Below, piece after piece: positions 6,738-15,586 of a DNA stretch of 21,413 bases. This DNA comes from JBAVVD01 sp049697115. GTDB lineage: Bacteria > Acidobacteriota > Aminicenantia > Aminicenantales > UBA4085. A program made the translations under genes and the position numbers. Below the pieces are notes generated by a model. The model ran no database searches, was not told where the DNA came from, and saw nothing but the letters and a program-made list of their open reading frames with translations. Location: contig JBAVVD010000031.1 of NCBI GenBank assembly GCA_049697115.1, forward strand, positions 1-21,413. Direction: 5' to 3'. Each line of letters begins with the position of its first letter. Positions within the stretch are counted from its first letter, which is position 1.

Positions 6738-9700
6738 TTGCCGCCTGAAAAAAGGAAATACTTCGCACCGAAAGGCCCCCTCATCCGGCGCCGACCCGCC
6801 GTGAGTTTCCCCCCTGAGCTTCCCATCACGGCCCGGCGCCGCGAAATCGTCCGCGCCATCAAGCACAACCCAGTAGTCATCATTTCCGGAGAGACGGGCT
6901 GCGGAAAAAGCACCCAGATTCCTAAAATGTGCCTGGAGGCCGGGCGCGGTTCCTCCGGTATTATCGGTTGCACCCAGCCGCGGCGGATTGCGGCCGTGAC
7001 CATCGCTCACCGCATCGCCCACGAGCTGGGAGAGCCTCTCGGCCGGTCAGTCGGCTACAAGATTCGCTTCTCCGACAAAACTTCGCCGCAGGCCTGCATC
7101 AAAATAATGACGGACGGCATACTTCTCGCCGAACTCCAGTCCAATCCCCGCCTGATGGCTTACGACGCGCTGATCATCGATGAGGCCCACGAGCGCAGCC
7201 TGAACATTGACTTTCTGCTCGGAATAACCAGGACTCTCCTTCCCCTCCGTCCGGACCTGAAGGTCGTCATCACATCGGCCACTCTGGACACAGAAAAATT
7301 CTCCAAAGCCTTTAACGGCGCTCCGGTCATTCACATCGGAGGCCGTATGTATCCCGTGGATGTGGAGTATATCGACGATGAAATCCCTTCGGCCGGTTCG
7401 GACGAATTCGATTATATCGATAGGACCGTCCAGGCCGCAGACCATCTGAAATCAAAGAAACAGTCCGGAGACATCCTTATTTTCATGCCGACCGAACAGG
7501 ACATTCTCGAAACATGCGAACGTCTGGAAGGCAGGAAATATCCAGGGACGACAGTCCTTCCTCTGTACGCCCGTCTTCCGGCCTCGCATCAGGGCAGGGT
7601 CTATTCTGTTAAAGGACCGAAAATCGTGGTGGCCACCAATGTCGCCGAAACCTCGCTCACCATCCCGGGCATCAGGTATGTCATCGATACAGGCCTCGCC
7701 CGGATTGCCCAGTATCAACCGGGCAGCCGGATCAACTCCCTGCCCGTCAGCCCCATTTCCCGGAGCAGCGCTGACCAGAGAATGGGCCGCTGCGGCCGCC
7801 TGGAGGCCGGGCTCTGCGTCAGGCTCTTTTCCCGTGAAGATTATGAAGCCAGGCTCCAGTTCACTTCGCCCGAGATCCTTCGTTCCAACCTGGCCGAGGT
7901 CATCCTGCGCATGATGTTCCTCGGGCTCGGGAATCCTTCCGAGTTTCCCTTTGTGGATAGGCCCGATCCGAAAAACATCAAAGACGGATATGAGACCCTG
8001 CTGGAGCTGGAGGCTATCGCGGGAAAAGCTCCGGATTTCAGGCTGACCTCCCTGGGCCGCCGCATGGCGCGCATCCCCCTGGACCCGAGAATATCACGGA
8101 TGCTCCTTGAAGCCGACAGAGAAGGCTGTCTCAGGGAAGTGGCTGTGATCGCCTCTGTCCTGGGCATTCGCGATCCCAGGGAAAGGCCGCCGGAGAAGGC
8201 CGCCCAGGCCGACGAAAGTCAGGCCGCCTTCATCCACCCGGACTCTGATTTTCTCACCCTTCTCAACATCTGGGACAGCGCCTCCAGCGCCGAAGAAAAG
8301 CCCGTCTCCAAAAGCGAGCAGAGAAAATACTGCCGGGAACATTTCCTTTCCTTCCCCCGGATGAGGGAATGGAAATACGTCCATAACCAGATCCTCTCCA
8401 TTCTGGAAGAGCAAAAGAGACGGCCGGGAAGAAAGGAAAAAACAGAGATATCCGCCTCCCTCTATGCAGGCATTCACAAGTCGGTCCTGAGCGGCTTTCT
8501 TTCCAGCATTGCCGCCAACAAGGAGAAAAATATCTACACCGCCGCCAAAGGACGGGAAGTTATGCTTTTTCCCGGCTCCGGCCTTTTCAACAAGTGCCGC
8601 CCCTGGATTGTGGCCGCAGAGATTGTCCGGACCTCACGGCTTTTCGCACGGACAGCGGCGAAAATCGATCCGGCCTGGCTCGAAGAACTGGGAAGAAACC
8701 AGTGCCGCTATTCTTACTCTGAGCCGTACTGGGATAAGAACCGTGGAGAAGTTCGGGCCAAACAAAGAGTGACTCTTTACGGCCTTGAAATTGTCTCCGG
8801 CAGGGATGTTCCCTACGGCCCTGTCAATCCGGAAGACGCCCACCGGATTTTCATCCGCTCCGGCCTTGTTGAAGGCCGCTTCCGCGAGCCTCCGGCCTTC
8901 CTCAAATACAACCTCGATCTGCGTCAAAAAGCCTCTGCTCTGGAAGAGAAATTGAGGCGGCGGGATATCCTGGTCAGCGAGGACACCCTCGCCGGTTTCT
9001 ATTCCAGGCGCCTGGCCGGAGTTTATGATCTCCGCGGCCTGGAACAAAGAATCCGCGCCGGGGGGAACGATGAGTTCCTGAAGATGAGCGTAAAAGACCT
9101 CCTTCTCTTCTTCCCCGATGAAAAAGAGCTTGTCCGCTATCCGGATGAACTTATCCTGGACGGCAGGCCTGTCCAGGCCTCCTATAAGTTTTCTCCCGGC
9201 GAGGACAATGACGGCATCACACTAAAAATTCCCACTCCCCTGGTTCCCCATATTCCGGCTGAACCTCTGGAATGGGGAGTGCCGGGATATTTCCGGGAAA
9301 AAATATCGGCCCTGATCAAGGGCCTTCCCAAACGATACAGGAAGCAGCTTGTTCCTGTTTCCCAAACTGCGGATATCATCGTCAAGGAAATGCAGAAGAA
9401 AGAAGAGTCGCTTTTCCACAGCCTGGCCAGGTTTGTCCGGGAAAGATTCCGGGTGGACATCCCGGCCTCAGAATGGGCCAAAGCGGAAATTCCAAAATAT
9501 CTGACGGTGCGCCTGGCCGCCATCGATTCCAGCGGCCGGGAAATCGCATCCGGAAGGAACCTTGATGGAGTCCGGAAAGCGGTCGTGTCCGCTGTCCTCT
9601 CCTCTTCTCATCTTGAGGATTCCCAACAATGGCGAGCGGCCAGGGAAACATGGGAGAAGACCGGAATTTCCTCCTGGGACTTTGGAGAGCTTCCGGAGGC

Positions 9701-10529
9701 TGTTTCCATTGGAACCTTAATGAACGCCTATCCGGGGCTGGAGCCGGCCGATAATGGCGTGAACCTGAGACTCTTCAGGACAAAAGAGGACGCACTCAGC
9801 TCCCATGTCCGGGGCGTAGAGACTCTTTTTCTGATTCGGTTCGCCAGGGACCTGAAATTCATGCAGAGATATCTTCTCCTGCCCGAAGAGTATGGGAAGA
9901 CCGCCCTGTTCTTTGGGGGAAAAGACAGGGTGGAAAAGGGGATGATCGAAAACCTCAAGAGGGAAGTTTTTCAGATAAACCTGCGGACAGAGAGGGAGTT
10001 TGAAGCCCATACGAAGGCCGCGGTGAGAACACTTTTTGAAAAAGGCCATTGGCTCCGCGAGAGAACGCTCGAGATTCTGGACGCCTATCGGGGGGTTCAG
10101 GAAGCTCTCCAAAAAATTGAGCAGTCCGGCAGTTCCCGCACGGCGGCTGCCGCCATCTGCACCTCCATCCGGGATGAACTCAAAGTTCTTGTATCTGCCG
10201 ATTTTCTTGAACTCTATCCCATGGAAAGGCTCGCTCATATCCGCCGATACCTTGAAGGCATGAGGCTGCGCGCGGAGCGCGGAAAAAACGACCCTGGTAA
10301 AGACGCCAAAAAAGCCGCCCAGATTGTCCCCTTCACCGACGCCCTGAACCGGATGAAGGCCGGACTGACGCCGCCGGTCTCACCGGAAAAAAAGAAGGTC
10401 CTGGAAGAATTCCGCTGGATGATTGAAGAATTCAAGGTTTCGCTCTTTGCTCCGGAGCTGCGGACGTCATTTCCTGTCAGTGCCAAGCGCCTCGCCGCAA
10501 AGCTCCATGACATCGAACAAATGGACTAA
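6738..10529 (+). CDS. hrpA: ATP-dependent RNA helicase HrpA (DEAH box)
   Basis: This 1263-residue DEAH-box helicase is close in length to E. coli HrpA (about 1300). It shows Walker A GETGCGKST (51-59), DEAH (148-151), SAT (180-182), the motif V region VVATNVAETSLTIPG, and motif VI QRMGRCGR (347-354). Helicase-associated and OB-like regions follow. The long C-terminal half (from about residue 650) is the DUF3418 region characteristic of bacterial HrpA rather than eukaryotic Prp2/Prp22 relatives; GLEIVSGRDVPYGPVNP falls there. HrpA unwinds RNA and has been linked to rescue of stalled or collided ribosomes. The start is a TTG, 5 nt after AGAGGAA; no better in-frame start precedes the helicase core. 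It is probably transcribed on its own. Confidence 0.93.
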   Translation: MPPEKRKYFAPKGPLIRRRPAVSFPPELPITARRREIVRAIKHNPVVIISGETGCGKSTQIPKMCLEAGRGSSGIIGCTQPRRIAAVTIAHRIAHELGEPLGRSVGYKIRFSDKTSPQACIKIMTDGILLAELQSNPRLMAYDALIIDEAHERSLNIDFLLGITRTLLPLRPDLKVVITSATLDTEKFSKAFNGAPVIHIGGRMYPVDVEYIDDEIPSAGSDEFDYIDRTVQAADHLKSKKQSGDILIFMPTEQDILETCERLEGRKYPGTTVLPLYARLPASHQGRVYSVKGPKIVVATNVAETSLTIPGIRYVIDTGLARIAQYQPGSRINSLPVSPISRSSADQRMGRCGRLEAGLCVRLFSREDYEARLQFTSPEILRSNLAEVILRMMFLGLGNPSEFPFVDRPDPKNIKDGYETLLELEAIAGKAPDFRLTSLGRRMARIPLDPRISRMLLEADREGCLREVAVIASVLGIRDPRERPPEKAAQADESQAAFIHPDSDFLTLLNIWDSASSAEEKPVSKSEQRKYCREHFLSFPRMREWKYVHNQILSILEEQKRRPGRKEKTEISASLYAGIHKSVLSGFLSSIAANKEKNIYTAAKGREVMLFPGSGLFNKCRPWIVAAEIVRTSRLFARTAAKIDPAWLEELGRNQCRYSYSEPYWDKNRGEVRAKQRVTLYGLEIVSGRDVPYGPVNPEDAHRIFIRSGLVEGRFREPPAFLKYNLDLRQKASALEEKLRRRDILVSEDTLAGFYSRRLAGVYDLRGLEQRIRAGGNDEFLKMSVKDLLLFFPDEKELVRYPDELILDGRPVQASYKFSPGEDNDGITLKIPTPLVPHIPAEPLEWGVPGYFREKISALIKGLPKRYRKQLVPVSQTADIIVKEMQKKEESLFHSLARFVRERFRVDIPASEWAKAEIPKYLTVRLAAIDSSGREIASGRNLDGVRKAVVSAVLSSSHLEDSQQWRAARETWEKTGISSWDFGELPEAVSIGTLMNAYPGLEPADNGVNLRLFRTKEDALSSHVRGVETLFLIRFARDLKFMQRYLLLPEEYGKTALFFGGKDRVEKGMIENLKREVFQINLRTEREFEAHTKAAVRTLFEKGHWLRERTLEILDAYRGVQEALQKIEQSGSSRTAAAAICTSIRDELKVLVSADFLELYPMERLAHIRRYLEGMRLRAERGKNDPGKDAKKAAQIVPFTDALNRMKAGLTPPVSPEKKKVLEEFRWMIEEFKVSLFAPELRTSFPVSAKRLAAKLHDIEQMD

Positions 10530-10635
10530 GCAGGGAACCATTTCTTCAAATATTTCGTATAAAAAGGATATGAATAACTTCTCTATACATTCCGGATATC
10601 GGTGCATCAAATCCTTTGAAAGGAGATATGAGGGA

Positions 10636-12792
10636 ATGGCAAGAAAACTCTGCAGTGCTTCGATGATCGTCATCCTCCTGTTTTTCTCACTCAACCTCTT
10701 TTCCAGCTCGACACTGGAAGCGCCTCGTGCGGAATCCCCGCCCTTGATTGACGGGAAGCTGGATGATGCGGTCTGGGCCGGCGCGCTCAAGCTCTCTGAA
10801 TTCAAAACCTTTCAGCCGGACTACGGCAAAGAACCTTCCCAGAAGACCGAGGGCTACATGCTGTATGACGCCGAGAATTTCTATTTCGCCTTTCGCGGGT
10901 ACGACAGCGATCCCAATCAGATCAAGGCCTCTATATGCAAACGGGACGCCATGTTTGCCGATGACTACGTGGGCATTCTCATTGATACATTCAACAATAA
11001 CCTTGAAGCCTATGCGTTTTGCATCAATCCTTTAGGAATTCAGGGAGACGGTATGATCAACCACGTTGGGAACCTTGACCCCAGCCATGATATGGTCTGG
11101 TACAGCAAAAGCCAGATGGACGAACAGGGCTTCACCGTGGAAGTGCGGATACCGCTCCAGAGCATACGGTTCCCCGGCAAAAAGACGTTTATCATGGGTC
11201 TGTTGTTTTTCCGGCAGATCGTTCGCCATTCCGAGATGGCCAGCGTTCCTTCCATTTCCCTTGAAAAAGGGGCCATAATGGCCCAAGCCCAGCCGGTTTC
11301 TGTGACCGGTTTGAGGTACAAGCGGGTCATGGAGCTCCTCCCGGCCTTCACTTACAGCGACCGGTTTTCGCACAGCGATGGAGACTTCGCGCGGGACGAG
11401 CGGAGAAGCGACATCAGCCTCACCGGAAAAATCGGGCTGACTTCAGAACTCACCATGGACGGCGCTTACAATCCGGATTTCAGCCAGGTTGAGGCTGACG
11501 CGGGCCAGGTGGATTTCAACATCCGATACGCGCTGTATTTCGCGGAGAAACGTCCCTTTTTCCAGGAAGGAAACGAATTCTTCCAGTTTGCCGGAGCGAC
11601 GGAGGAGTCCTTTCTGGTCTCTGTGGTTCACACGCGCACCATCATTGATCCCATATTTGGACTGAAGCTGACCGGCAAGCTGGGGACAAAAAACACCATC
11701 GCCGCCATCTATGCCAGAGATGACCTCCCGGGCGACGAAGTGGACGAACATCCCGACTTCACCATCCTGCGGTTCAAACATTCGTTCAAAGATGACTCTT
11801 ACATCGGGGGCTTCTACACCGGGCGAGACGCCGGCAGCGGCTTTAACCGCGTGGTCGGCTCGGATGGACGTTTCCGGCTGACTCAGACATCCGTGGCTGA
11901 GTTCCATCTGTTTGGATCTTTCACCCGGGGGAACGACAGCGATTCCACTTTGGAAGGCCACGCCCTGTCCCTGAAATACGAATACACCACGCGCAAAGTC
12001 AACCTAGTCGCTGGATATCATGATGTCGCCAAGGATTTTCAGGTGGATACGGGCTTCCTGACAAGAACAGGCGTCAGAAGCCTGCATCTTTTTTCCATGT
12101 ATAGTTTTTATCCCAAGTCCAAATTTTTTCAGAGAATTGAGCCCTTTTACTGGAGCTACCATACGTATGACAAATATTCTGGCTTGTTTGAGACCATAAA
12201 CCTCTTCACTCTCAGGTTCCAGCTTCCTCGAAGCACACAGTTCCGGATTGACGGACTTCTGGGAAATGAAGTCTATGAAGGCCGCCGATTCCTTCGGAAC
12301 GGCATCGGAGCCCAGTTCTACACTCAAATGACAAAGAAGGTGTATCTGAGCGCCTTTTACAGGTTGTCCGATTTGATTTTTTATGATCCAGACGATCCCT
12401 ATCAAGGGCATGGGAACAGGGTCCAGCTCGCGGCCGAATACCAGCCCGTGGAGAAGCTCGACTTCATATTCAGTGTGACTTACAGCGACTTTTACCGGAA
12501 ATCGGACAGAGAAAAGGTCTACGACTATACCATCTACAGAAACTGGAACACCTTCCAGATCAATAAGTATCTTTTTCTGCGGGCGATCTTTGAGTACAAC
12601 ACCTTCCACGACAGGTTGACCGTAGACACGCTCGTGTCCTTTACCTATATTCCAGGAACGGTTGTCCATCTGGGCTACGGCTCCGCCTTTCAGAAACTGG
12701 AATGGATCGGCGGCGAATATGTCGAGAGCGACCGCTTCCTGGAGACGCAGCGAGGATTCTTCTTCAAGGTCTCCTACCTGTGGAGGTTCTGA
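10636..12792 (+). CDS. DUF5916 protein: family 9-like carbohydrate-binding domain plus outer-membrane beta-barrel
   Basis: This 718-residue protein is predicted to be secreted to the outer membrane. A signal peptide is clear: MARK, then a hydrophobic run to about residue 24. The N-terminal domain (about 30-210) begins with PPLIDGKLDDAVWAGA and resembles family 9-like carbohydrate-binding modules. The rest is the DUF5916 barrel region with its hallmark NPDFSQVEAD followed by ALYFAEKRPFFQEGNEFF. Many alternating strands follow to a C-terminal Phe (VSYLWRF), typical of barrel-assembly signals. The ATG at 10636 is chosen because the signal peptide begins there, with AAAGGAG about 10 nt upstream; the open frame extends further upstream into hrpA without support. 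Its ligand is unknown. It converges with the lysine operon. Confidence 0.87.
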   Translation: MARKLCSASMIVILLFFSLNLFSSSTLEAPRAESPPLIDGKLDDAVWAGALKLSEFKTFQPDYGKEPSQKTEGYMLYDAENFYFAFRGYDSDPNQIKASICKRDAMFADDYVGILIDTFNNNLEAYAFCINPLGIQGDGMINHVGNLDPSHDMVWYSKSQMDEQGFTVEVRIPLQSIRFPGKKTFIMGLLFFRQIVRHSEMASVPSISLEKGAIMAQAQPVSVTGLRYKRVMELLPAFTYSDRFSHSDGDFARDERRSDISLTGKIGLTSELTMDGAYNPDFSQVEADAGQVDFNIRYALYFAEKRPFFQEGNEFFQFAGATEESFLVSVVHTRTIIDPIFGLKLTGKLGTKNTIAAIYARDDLPGDEVDEHPDFTILRFKHSFKDDSYIGGFYTGRDAGSGFNRVVGSDGRFRLTQTSVAEFHLFGSFTRGNDSDSTLEGHALSLKYEYTTRKVNLVAGYHDVAKDFQVDTGFLTRTGVRSLHLFSMYSFYPKSKFFQRIEPFYWSYHTYDKYSGLFETINLFTLRFQLPRSTQFRIDGLLGNEVYEGRRFLRNGIGAQFYTQMTKKVYLSAFYRLSDLIFYDPDDPYQGHGNRVQLAAEYQPVEKLDFIFSVTYSDFYRKSDREKVYDYTIYRNWNTFQINKYLFLRAIFEYNTFHDRLTVDTLVSFTYIPGTVVHLGYGSAFQKLEWIGGEYVESDRFLETQRGFFFKVSYLWRF

Positions 12793-12882
12793 GCCGGCCG
12801 GTCCGCCTTGGAGAGAGCGTCCGGGCTTCCCGGGCTTCCTCGTTTATTTCTTATCGGAATCAGTCGCTTCTTAAAAAAATTC

Positions 12883-13548
12883 CTAAAAGGCCAGTGTTTC
12901 AGCCAGTGGGACAGGCCGGAATTCATACCCTTCAAGCGGTTCCGAGCACACCATCTTTAAGGATGCGGTGTCAAAGAACTGCAGGTGATAGTAGCCGGGA
13001 TTTTCTGCATACTGGCCGTAGACATAGAAGTTTGTCTTGTCGCACAGCCCCAGATTCAAAGCAAGAATACGGCGGGCGTTGTTCCTGAGAACCCGGCTGA
13101 GCTGTTCCAGACCTTCCCTGGGATTATGTTTTTTTAAAAGATGCAAAAGGATGTTCCATATTTTCTGGGCGCCGATCTTTCCCGGCACACTGTAAGAAAA
13201 TGAAACCTCCTTGAGCAGGCCGTTGAAGACGAAAACAAAGGGCTCCTGGACAAAAGGCTGATTGTAGGCCAGTATCTTCTTATGCTGGGGAAACGATGCG
13301 CTTCGGGCATGGGCGAGGAAAAGGCGGCTTTCCGGAATTTTCGAAAAAACATCCATCTCCTCCCACATGGGCGAAATGGACTTCAGCTCCTGCCAGTTCC
13401 CCTCTCTGTCCAGCCAGCTCACTCCCCATCCGTCGCCCTGCCAGTCTCCATCCGGGGCTTTGCTCCGCTCGGCCATCTCTGCAAATTTGAAGAGGATTTC
13501 CTCCGGAAAAACCGGAACCTGTGATTTGACCATTAAAAACCGGCACAT
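12883..13548 (-). CDS. Class II glutamine amidotransferase-like Ntn hydrolase, last gene of the lysine operon
   Basis: This 221-residue protein has the N-terminal nucleophile layout of class II amidotransferases: MCRF with Cys2 as the expected nucleophile, QGDGWGVSW (37-45), HAR (80-82), NQPF (96-99, usually N.HPF) and FNG (108-110). The ATG at 13548 is fixed by the need for Cys at position 2; a TTG five codons upstream would bury it. There is no synthase domain, so it is a stand-alone hydrolase of the YafJ/EgtC/Dug3 type. EgtC and Dug3 cleave gamma-glutamyl bonds. The gene follows lysJ by 18 nt, so it is part of the LysW operon. The bond to be cleaved to release lysine from LysW is also a gamma-glutamyl amide, and no lysK is seen. 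A role as the releasing enzyme is my inference; the fold assignment is solid. Confidence 0.82.
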   Translation of the reverse strand: MCRFLMVKSQVPVFPEEILFKFAEMAERSKAPDGDWQGDGWGVSWLDREGNWQELKSISPMWEEMDVFSKIPESRLFLAHARSASFPQHKKILAYNQPFVQEPFVFVFNGLLKEVSFSYSVPGKIGAQKIWNILLHLLKKHNPREGLEQLSRVLRNNARRILALNLGLCDKTNFYVYGQYAENPGYYHLQFFDTASLKMVCSEPLEGYEFRPVPLAETLAF

Positions 13549-13566
13549 GACTTCCAGGCTCAATCC

Positions 13567-14733
13567 TTAAGACAGGAGGGAAATCGACTTTTCTAACCTG
13601 TCAAGGGCGAAATCCACCTGCTCCTTTTCGAGAATATAAGGAGGGAGGAAGCGCACGACACCGTCCGCGGCAGGAATGGCCAGGACGTTCTGCCTCTGCA
13701 GTTCCCTGAGAATGTCATCCCGCTTTTCCCTCACTTCCAATCCGATCATCAGTCCCTTCCCTTTGACACCGACTATCAAGTCGGACTTCAGGCCCTGCAG
13801 GCCCTGGAGAAAATACTCCCCGATACTCTGGATGCGGCTGAGCATTCCGTCATCAAGGATTCGCAAAGTCGCCAGGATTCCTGCAGCCACCAGAGGATTT
13901 CCGCCGAATGTCGACGTATGCGACAGCCGAGGGATCCTCTCCGCTATCTTCGGATTGACAAGGGTGGCCCCCACGGGAAGCCCGCCGGCCAGGCCTTTTC
14001 CCAGACATAAAATATCATAAGCGATTCCCTCGGGATGGGAGGCCAAAAAATGTCCCAGCCGGCCTGTTCCGGTCTGGATTTCATCCAGAATGAGGACGCT
14101 CCCCTTGGACTCACACAACTTCTTCGCCTGTTGAAGATAACCTGGATCAGGAACCTGAATTCCCCCTTCTCCCTGGATGGGCTCGACGATGAACGCCGCT
14201 GTCCGCTCATCCAGGGCTTCCTCAAGGGCGGCGGGACTGTTAAAGTCCACGCGCGCGAAGTCCCAGAGGAGAGGCTCGAAGGCCTCTCTGTATTTGATCC
14301 CGTCCGTGGCCGAGAGAGCCCCCAGGGTCTTGCCGTGATATCCGCAGCGGCAGACGACAAACCTTTTCCGCCCCGTTGCCAGGACGGCGAACTTCAGGGC
14401 CGCTTCATTCGCTTCCGCTCCGGAGTTTGCGAAATAGACCTGCGCAACCCCTCCCCCGCAGCGATTGACCAAAGCCTGGGCGGCCTCCGCTCTCGTGTCG
14501 CTGACAAAGCTCCCGTGAAGCGAGGTCAGCCTTTGGAGCTGGCGAACAAGGGCTCCGGTAATTTCCGGATGTCCGTACCCGAAGATGTTCACTCCGTAAT
14601 TCGTCATTAAATCCAGATACTCCTCTCCGGAGTCATCCTTCAGATAAGCCCCTGATCCTTCCACCAGAACCAGGCCCCTGTTGGGGAAAGTGTTCACCAC
14701 GTATTTTTTCTGAAGCAGTGAAAAATTCTTCAT
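13567..14733 (-). CDS. lysJ: LysW-gamma-lysine aminotransferase (acetylornithine aminotransferase family)
   Basis: This 388-residue class III PLP-dependent aminotransferase converts the LysW-bound semialdehyde to LysW-gamma-lysine, using glutamate as amino donor. Visible motifs are the phosphate-binding SGAEANE (104-110), GYHGKTLGALS (131-141), EPIQGEGG (184-191), LDEIQTGTGR (216-225) with the cofactor Asp217, and the PLP lysine K246 in LCLGKGLAGG. The length fits ArgD/LysJ enzymes. The name LysJ rather than ArgD rests on the operon: lysW, lysX, lysY and lysZ are all present. It could also serve arginine synthesis. It lies 21 nt after lysZ and 18 nt before the amidotransferase-like gene. Confidence 0.88.
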   Translation of the reverse strand: MKNFSLLQKKYVVNTFPNRGLVLVEGSGAYLKDDSGEEYLDLMTNYGVNIFGYGHPEITGALVRQLQRLTSLHGSFVSDTRAEAAQALVNRCGGGVAQVYFANSGAEANEAALKFAVLATGRKRFVVCRCGYHGKTLGALSATDGIKYREAFEPLLWDFARVDFNSPAALEEALDERTAAFIVEPIQGEGGIQVPDPGYLQQAKKLCESKGSVLILDEIQTGTGRLGHFLASHPEGIAYDILCLGKGLAGGLPVGATLVNPKIAERIPRLSHTSTFGGNPLVAAGILATLRILDDGMLSRIQSIGEYFLQGLQGLKSDLIVGVKGKGLMIGLEVREKRDDILRELQRQNVLAIPAADGVVRFLPPYILEKEQVDFALDRLEKSISLLS

Positions 14734-14754
14734 AAAAATATCCGCATCTTTATT

Positions 14755-15555
14755 TCAACAAATCACCGTGCCTTTTCCGGCCAGGGCACTTTTGACCGGG
14801 CGGTCGATTCTCCCATCTCCCCAATATACGGTCTCCACCCCGCCCTCAAAGGCCCGCTTCACGCCGAGGACCTTTTTCTTCATCCGTCCTCTGGCGAACT
14901 CGAGGCATTCATCCATTCGTCCTTTCTCAATACGGGGAATGAGGCTTTCCGGTTGATCCGGATTCCTGAGCAGGCCGGGAGCCTCAAAAAGATAGACGAG
15001 TTTCCGGATGCCCAGCTGCTCGGCCATGACGGCCACCGCCCAGTCGTTGTCTGTATTGACGATTTCATTCTCAAAGCTCAATGCGGGAGCGCAGATCACG
15101 GGAAGATAGCCGTGTTCGAGCAGTATCCCGATGAGCTCTGTATTTATTCTCTCCACTCTTCCGGTCAGGTTGTCCTTCAGAAGTTTCGTCTTTGCTCCTT
15201 CTCTGATGAGAATTTCTTTTTTCGCCTTGGCCTGCCAGAGCCGGCCATCCACGCCGCACAATCCCACCGCATTGATGCCGTGCCGCTGCAGACAGGCGAC
15301 CGTGTGTTTATTCACGAGACCGGCATACGCCATCAGAAAAACATCCAGGGCTTCCCTGTCGGTGTAAATGCTCGTGATGCCGGACGGCGAAACAACTTTG
15401 TTCACAGGGATCGAGAGTCTTTCCGCAATCTCATCCCTCCGGACACTCGCCCCATGGACGAGGATGACCTTCTCCGTCTGCATCAAGTCATACACGTCCA
15501 GGGAGATGCCTTCCCAGTTGATGTCCTTTCCGCCCCCGGCTTTGATCAAGATCAT
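14755..15555 (-). CDS. lysZ: LysW-gamma-aminoadipate kinase (amino acid kinase family)
   Basis: This 266-residue amino acid kinase phosphorylates the distal carboxylate of carrier-bound aminoadipate, the step equivalent to ArgB. It has the N-terminal K5-x-GGG nucleotide motif, VHGAS (33-37), the conserved NTDND (167-171) and a C-terminal KKVLGVKRAFEGGV (228-241), which matches the ATP-side helix in ArgB/LysZ proteins. LysZ is favoured over ArgB by its place between homocitrate synthase and lysJ in a lysW operon. It begins 31 nt after the homocitrate synthase stop with only a poor ribosome site. Use of LysW-glutamate (arginine route) as well cannot be excluded. Confidence 0.87.
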   Translation of the reverse strand: MILIKAGGGKDINWEGISLDVYDLMQTEKVILVHGASVRRDEIAERLSIPVNKVVSPSGITSIYTDREALDVFLMAYAGLVNKHTVACLQRHGINAVGLCGVDGRLWQAKAKKEILIREGAKTKLLKDNLTGRVERINTELIGILLEHGYLPVICAPALSFENEIVNTDNDWAVAVMAEQLGIRKLVYLFEAPGLLRNPDQPESLIPRIEKGRMDECLEFARGRMKKKVLGVKRAFEGGVETVYWGDGRIDRPVKSALAGKGTVIC

Positions 15556-15586
15556 GGCATTCTTTTTTCCGTCTCCGGGAAATGAA

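Noticed and set aside
6620..7003. 127-codon minus-strand ORF whose last ~30 codons look protein-like
   Set aside because: Most of it is antisense to the start of hrpA, and the protein-like tail falls in AT-rich intergenic DNA with an inverted repeat. Chance is more likely.
12860..12885. Possible terminator after the lysine operon (T-run on the minus strand just past the stop)
   Set aside because: There is a run of seven T but no GC-rich stem before it, so it does not meet the form of an intrinsic terminator.
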